This document shows, piece after piece, positions 59,942-64,000 of a stretch of DNA of 64,000 nucleotides. The position numbers and the translations under genes are program-made. The notes below the pieces were generated by a model, which had not been told where the DNA came from, ran no database searches, and saw only the letters and a list, made by a program, of their open reading frames with translations. The DNA comes from Brettanomyces bruxellensis. Lineage: Eukaryota; Ascomycota; Pichiomycetes; Pichiales; Pichiaceae. Location: NCBI RefSeq assembly GCF_011074885.1, contig NC_054686.1, forward strand, positions 992,001 through 1,056,000, read 5' to 3'. Position 1 is the stretch's first letter, and each line of letters starts with the position of its first letter.

Positions 59942-61321
59942 CTAAGTACACACGGCACTAATGTATGCTAAACAAAGCGACTTTAAAAACTTGGGATGCA
60001 TGCAATCAAGCTGGAGCATAATTTCCCTGAATTTATCCAAAGTCTTTATAAATTTCATTTCACCATCACTAAATGTAGCCGAGGAATTTATCAATCTATG
60101 TTCTGATAAGATATGACTTATGACAGAATCAATTATTTTTGCCTGCACGTGACCCGTCCGTTTTACCGTATTCGGCGCTTCGATAAGAGGACCAATATCT
60201 TGTGGACTTGGGTCAATTTTTGATCCATCGTTATTATATTCTATTTTTCTGCTTATTCCTGGTGCTGATTTTGTAATGTCACCGAAGTTTTCCTTCAAAT
60301 TTTGTATATTTTCAAAAGTGCTATACTTGCTTGTTAAAAGAAAATTCCACGTGATACCAGGACCAAAGTGTCTGGTATATAATTCCAACGGATGCTTTGG
60401 GGAACGTTTTCTGGGTCTTATTTTTGCATAGTCCAGCTGCTCTTGAATTAATTGACTTAAAGGATTTACCTTAAACCTTGTCCTAGCTATAAACCGCATT
60501 TTCAAAAGTTCATGTGCACTTGGTCTATTTTCTGGCATCTTCTTTAGGCAAGCAGAAACAAATTCTTTTATGTATTGACTGTACTCGTTTCCAACCAAAG
60601 TAGGTGGTGGTCTTTTGCACATTTGATATAAAGCCTTCATTGGCTCTTCATCAGCATGTGGAACCTTTCCTGTTTTTAGTTCGATCACGGTAATTCCCAA
60701 AGACCAAATATCGACTTTTTCATTGTACCCGTTTTTTCTGAGAACTATCTCAGGTGCCATCCAGTAAGGTGTTCCAACAAACGTCTTTCTTTTAGAAGCA
60801 CGAGCTAATTTTCCGCTGACACCGAAGTCACCCAACTTAACATTGGCATCTTCGGTTAACATTATGTTTGCAGCCTTGATGTCTCTGTGTATGAATCCCT
60901 CGTGGTGTAAATACTCTAATCCTTTAAGTACTCCTTTTATAATAAAGGCAACTGCTGTTTCAGGTAATTGCTTATGAGTTCTCAAAAGATCGGTACAGGA
61001 CCCACCACCACAGAATTCTAATTTAATAAACATGGTTACGTCTTCCACACAGGTATCATACCATTTGGTAATATATTGACAATTAAGCTCTCTCAACAAA
61101 GATATCTCCTGTAACAAAACTGGAATATCATCATCCGAGCTGTCCAAATTTATTGCCTTGATTGCAAAAACTTCGCCTGTGGCCACAGATACTCCTTTAT
61201 AAACATCACCAAAGTTTCCTCGTCCAACACATTCTTTTAGCTCAATATTTTCAAATATAAGCTCTTTTCCCTTTGGTCTGTAGCGATATGTTTTTCCAGG
61301 AATAGGTTGCCAATCTGCCAT
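59942..61321 (-). CDS. SPS1: STE20/GCK-family protein kinase, Sps1-like
   Basis: A 459-residue kinase with an N-terminal catalytic domain (about 24-285) and a C-terminal helical tail, as in Sps1 (490 residues), which directs spore-wall and prospore-membrane formation. Seen motifs: Gly loop GRGNFGDVYKG (33-43), K55 in FAIK, HRD at 145-147, DFG at 165-167, and GTPYWMAPE in the activation segment. C-terminal blocks shared with Sps1 are RKRSPKHPLELY, WNF and VISHIL. Kic1 has the same kinase type but is much longer. The flanking AGE1 and SNA2 genes support SPS1. The start is the ATG at 61319-61321; the two upstream in-frame codons begin with TTG. Confidence 0.83.
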   Translation of the reverse strand: MADWQPIPGKTYRYRPKGKELIFENIELKECVGRGNFGDVYKGVSVATGEVFAIKAINLDSSDDDIPVLLQEISLLRELNCQYITKWYDTCVEDVTMFIKLEFCGGGSCTDLLRTHKQLPETAVAFIIKGVLKGLEYLHHEGFIHRDIKAANIMLTEDANVKLGDFGVSGKLARASKRKTFVGTPYWMAPEIVLRKNGYNEKVDIWSLGITVIELKTGKVPHADEEPMKALYQMCKRPPPTLVGNEYSQYIKEFVSACLKKMPENRPSAHELLKMRFIARTRFKVNPLSQLIQEQLDYAKIRPRKRSPKHPLELYTRHFGPGITWNFLLTSKYSTFENIQNLKENFGDITKSAPGISRKIEYNNDGSKIDPSPQDIGPLIEAPNTVKRTGHVQAKIIDSVISHILSEHRLINSSATFSDGEMKFIKTLDKFREIMLQLDCMHPKFLKSLCLAYISAVCT

Positions 61322-61799
61322 TTCCAATATTCGCTTTCAGTTATCTGCTTATTTATTTGATTCATACGTCAATGCTCAACTTGATGGTCTTATTTTTAAA
61401 TCAGAGGTATTTATATACACTTTTATATTAATCATGGCGCTTGTTCTTATTGAATTAAAATATGGGCGCCAAAAAAAAAAAAAAAGAGGATTTTGAAGAA
61501 AACAAATATTTCCAAAAAAAGAAAGTACACTAAACTCAAGCAGTTAAATAAAAAGATTTAAAGATGGACATAATTTATTTATCTTTGCTAGTTTAATATT
61601 TTCTTTACAAGCCAAAAATTAAATAAAGACCATTAACAGAAGAAATGCGAAGTATTATGTGTCAGAGTAAAAGAAAAACATTAAGCAACATGTAAAAGTG
61701 TCATAAATATTATGCTAAAGACAAATAAAAGTGAACAACATCAAAAGTTAATAAAAAAAAATGCGTAGCAATACAAAATATCATACATCTGCTGCATGA
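61322..61799. other. SPS1 promoter and AGE1 3' region
   Basis: 478 bases, strongly AT-rich, with an A16 run at about 61469-61484. No gene is seen. Confidence 0.6.
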
Positions 61800-64000
61800 T
61801 CAGTTTTTATTCTTCATCCGAAGAAAATTATTTATCTTTACCCTCGGTGATCTAAGACTATCCTTTGATCTTGAAAGCATCTGAGCTGCCGTGTTTATTG
61901 TAAGTCTATGGGATCCATTTCCATGCTGAGAGACACGAGTTGAAGAAATATGCGGCGGAATAGCTGTAGTCTGATGCAAATTCTTGAGATTTACCCCATT
62001 TTTATTCCCATTTCTCTTATCAATCCTGGCTTGCCAATAATGAAGTGCATTGTCTGAAAGCTCTATATTACTATCGGTATTGACTCCGCAATGACTACCA
62101 TTCAACAATAGCAGCTCTGCCGAATCAAAAACGGGTTTTCCGTCTATTCTAGAGCTGAACGGATGAGCAAGTGCATACTCAAACACACTGAACAGCACGC
62201 TTGCAGGAGAATTATCATCTTCCGTTTTAATTGGTTTCGTGATGGTCAGGTTCACATCTGCCCCAAGTTCTATACTTTGAACAATTTCTCGTATATTATG
62301 TTCCCGAATTGCATGTATCAAAAGTTGCGATGGATCACTGTCTGGTTTCTTAATCCAAGACTTTGCAACATACTTTTGGTTTATGAAGTTGAGTCTATCG
62401 TCGTCAGAAGCATCCTCCTTAATTTTTTGCCCGGCCGGAAGCAATGCCTCATAAAACGAATTTGAAGCAGAGTTGTCGATTTGGTCAAGTAGACATCTAC
62501 CCTCTCGAGTAAATGAATCAAGCTTTAATGACCTTACCTTAGAAATACCCGTTCCTAAAGATCGATGGCATGAAGAACATTTGATGCAAAAAACAACTAG
62601 AAGGTTTGCAGATATCCATTCCACCCCTTCACTAGAACCACAATCGCAGCATTTAAAATTGCTCTTAGAAGCTCTCTGCACTGCATTCAAGTTAGCCAAT
62701 GTGACAGACGATACTCTTCTTGTCATTTCACTATCATCTTTACTAACTGATAAAACTGTCTTCTGCTGCGCCTTATTAGAAAGCTCACTATTTCTGTGGA
62801 AGCGAATTTGCTGACCTGCATCAAACAATGCTTGCATCCACTCGTCTCTTTCATTAATATCTATTGCTTGGAAATATCTTTCTACTCCCGAACTGGTCAT
62901 AATTCTAAAGCAGTTCTTTCTTTTATCGGAATCCCATGACTTGATGTTGCACAACGAAATATCTATTGGTTCATTTCGAAGCGAACGGCCCTTTCTCCAA
63001 TCAATATATTCAGATAATTTTCCAGAGTGGAGAATGACCCATTGCTTATGCCATCCTGATCTTCCTTGTCCACCCTGCGTGAACAAAATACCGGACTTTT
63101 CACCTGCCGAGAGTTTGTTAAAATTACGTATCTGTGACTTAAATTTGACAAGTGAATTGCAATGCCCGACAAACGACCTGAACTCTATCCTTTTCTTTTT
63201 GTTACTCAAGAACGTTTCGTTGAGCTTCTTTCCTTCATCGCTGTTTGAGACAAACTTCAAGAATATGTGCATCAAAGAGTTATACATGACGTTAAGATAG
63301 TCAATTTTGGCAATAGTGAATGCCTTCAATCTTGAAAGAAGCTTTTCTTCCTTCACTTTTCCGGAGCTCAAGTATTTCGAAAGCCAATCATAATACCTTT
63401 TACTTTCGTCTTCAAATATTTTTTTCCTCGAAAGCAACGCATCCGCACTGATCGGCTTCGAGCCAATGCGATTCTTTATTTCTTTCATGGCTACCTTGGA
63501 CTTTTCTCCAAACATCGTCTGCAAATTAGTTTCCATGGCCTTTTCTTGAACACCGCGGGAAATCTTATTCTTTAAACTGGACGGTAGACTAAGCTTGTAT
63601 ATATCAGCTAGAGAGTGAGAAAGAACAACCTGAGAGTTGGACATTTCGGCAAGAATGTTTTCAAACTCCTCTAAGGAAGCTTTCGTTCTTGATAGGGTAC
63701 TCAGCAGGCGTGTAAGCTTGAAATCATACTCTGCTAAAGTACGTCGAAACTCAGGTCCATCTTCTAATGTGCAGGGAAACGGGCATGACTGACCGATTTC
63801 TTCAGAGGCATGTTTTGGTGTTGGAAATGCAACAGGCGATTGATCAACGGAGGTAGAACTATCTGAAACAAGGATCCCAGGAACAGGAAGTGAGGAGCTT
63901 GACTCCAACTGCTCAGTCAACGATACTGCAGGCAGCTGTTTAATCTTGTAGAATGAAAAAGTAGAATATGCTGAGGGTTTGTCATGAATGTATAGGGCAA
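61800..64000 (-). CDS. AGE1: BAR-PH-ArfGAP protein, Age1-like, 5' end outside window
   Basis: An Arf GTPase-activating protein for post-Golgi and membrane traffic. The frame stays open from the stop at 61800 to the right edge with no ATG near its beginning, so the N-terminus lies beyond 64000; at least 730 residues are present. A BAR-like helical region comes first (EYDFKLTRLLSTLSRTKASLEEF), then a PH domain with GWHKQWVILHSGKLSEY and ending DEWMQALFDAGQQI. The ArfGAP zinc finger has CCDC and FCIKCSSCHRSLG with the Arg finger in HRSLG, followed by ISKVRSLKLD. Ankyrin-like text (DVNLTITK.., ELLLLNGSHCG) follows. The order matches S. pombe Csx2 and animal ACAPs. Confidence 0.88.
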   Translation of the reverse strand, partial: ALYIHDKPSAYSTFSFYKIKQLPAVSLTEQLESSSSLPVPGILVSDSSTSVDQSPVAFPTPKHASEEIGQSCPFPCTLEDGPEFRRTLAEYDFKLTRLLSTLSRTKASLEEFENILAEMSNSQVVLSHSLADIYKLSLPSSLKNKISRGVQEKAMETNLQTMFGEKSKVAMKEIKNRIGSKPISADALLSRKKIFEDESKRYYDWLSKYLSSGKVKEEKLLSRLKAFTIAKIDYLNVMYNSLMHIFLKFVSNSDEGKKLNETFLSNKKKRIEFRSFVGHCNSLVKFKSQIRNFNKLSAGEKSGILFTQGGQGRSGWHKQWVILHSGKLSEYIDWRKGRSLRNEPIDISLCNIKSWDSDKRKNCFRIMTSSGVERYFQAIDINERDEWMQALFDAGQQIRFHRNSELSNKAQQKTVLSVSKDDSEMTRRVSSVTLANLNAVQRASKSNFKCCDCGSSEGVEWISANLLVVFCIKCSSCHRSLGTGISKVRSLKLDSFTREGRCLLDQIDNSASNSFYEALLPAGQKIKEDASDDDRLNFINQKYVAKSWIKKPDSDPSQLLIHAIREHNIREIVQSIELGADVNLTITKPIKTEDDNSPASVLFSVFEYALAHPFSSRIDGKPVFDSAELLLLNGSHCGVNTDSNIELSDNALHYWQARIDKRNGNKNGVNLKNLHQTTAIPPHISSTRVSQHGNGSHRLTINTAAQMLSRSKDSLRSPRVKINNFLRMKNKN

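Noticed and set aside
1..64000. CRISPR arrays, prophage, LTR retrotransposons or insertion sequences
   Set aside because: The tandem repeats present have no unique spacers, and no integrase, reverse transcriptase or transposase text or paired LTRs were seen.

Overview
This is a chromosomal window from a budding yeast (Saccharomycotina). The genes are intron-poor and packed on both strands. The few introns are short and carry GTAAGT-type donors and perfect TACTAAC branch sites. Nearly every long reading frame matches a known yeast family. CTG codons sit at conserved hydrophobic positions in cyclin C, a PI4P 5-kinase and an RRM protein, so the standard code (CUG = Leu) is likely. A dynactin p25 gene and the merged gene order point to a lineage that never had the Saccharomyces whole-genome duplication. 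A Pichiaceae yeast (Brettanomyces, Pichia or Ogataea type) is my best guess; species is not provable from this sequence.

Layout. 0.3-5.3 kb: IML2 (very GC-rich, with an AT-rich repeat insertion) and the cell-wall glucanosyltransferase GAS5, with minisatellites between them. 5.3-8.5 kb: a roughly 3 kb AT-rich gene desert. 8.5-14.8 kb: a Zn2Cys6 regulator, actin-patch protein AIM21, nuclear transport factor NTF2 and dynactin p25; the first three need short upstream exons to be complete. 15.4-31.5 kb: a frameshifted ChAPs (exomer) gene, a SIT4-associated SAP protein, cyclin C (SSN8), ceramide synthase (LAG1), vacuolar transporter AVT7 and a second Zn2Cys6 regulator. 31.7-57.2 kb: CIA2, NRK1, KRE33, NAF1, MSH1, MSS4, GBP2, SET1, FYV6, bL35m, NMA111 and ORC6. 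57.5-64 kb: two unrecognised genes whose stops overlap, then SNA2, SPS1 and AGE1; AGE1 runs off the right edge.

The 31.7-57 kb block interleaves genes found in S. cerevisiae on chromosome VIII (YHR118-122) and chromosome XIV (YNL122-133). Those two regions are sister blocks from the genome duplication, so the order here resembles the pre-duplication ancestor. SNA2-SPS1-AGE1 matches the S. cerevisiae YDR523-525 cluster.

Functional links: KRE33 and NAF1 share a divergent promoter and both serve ribosome/snoRNP biogenesis. The other genes are ordinary housekeeping functions. I see no CRISPR array, rRNA, credible tRNA or intact transposon. The points most worth a second look are the ChAPs frameshift, the AT-rich desert (centromere or origin candidate), the odd composition of IML2, the p25 gene, and the two orphan genes near 58 kb.
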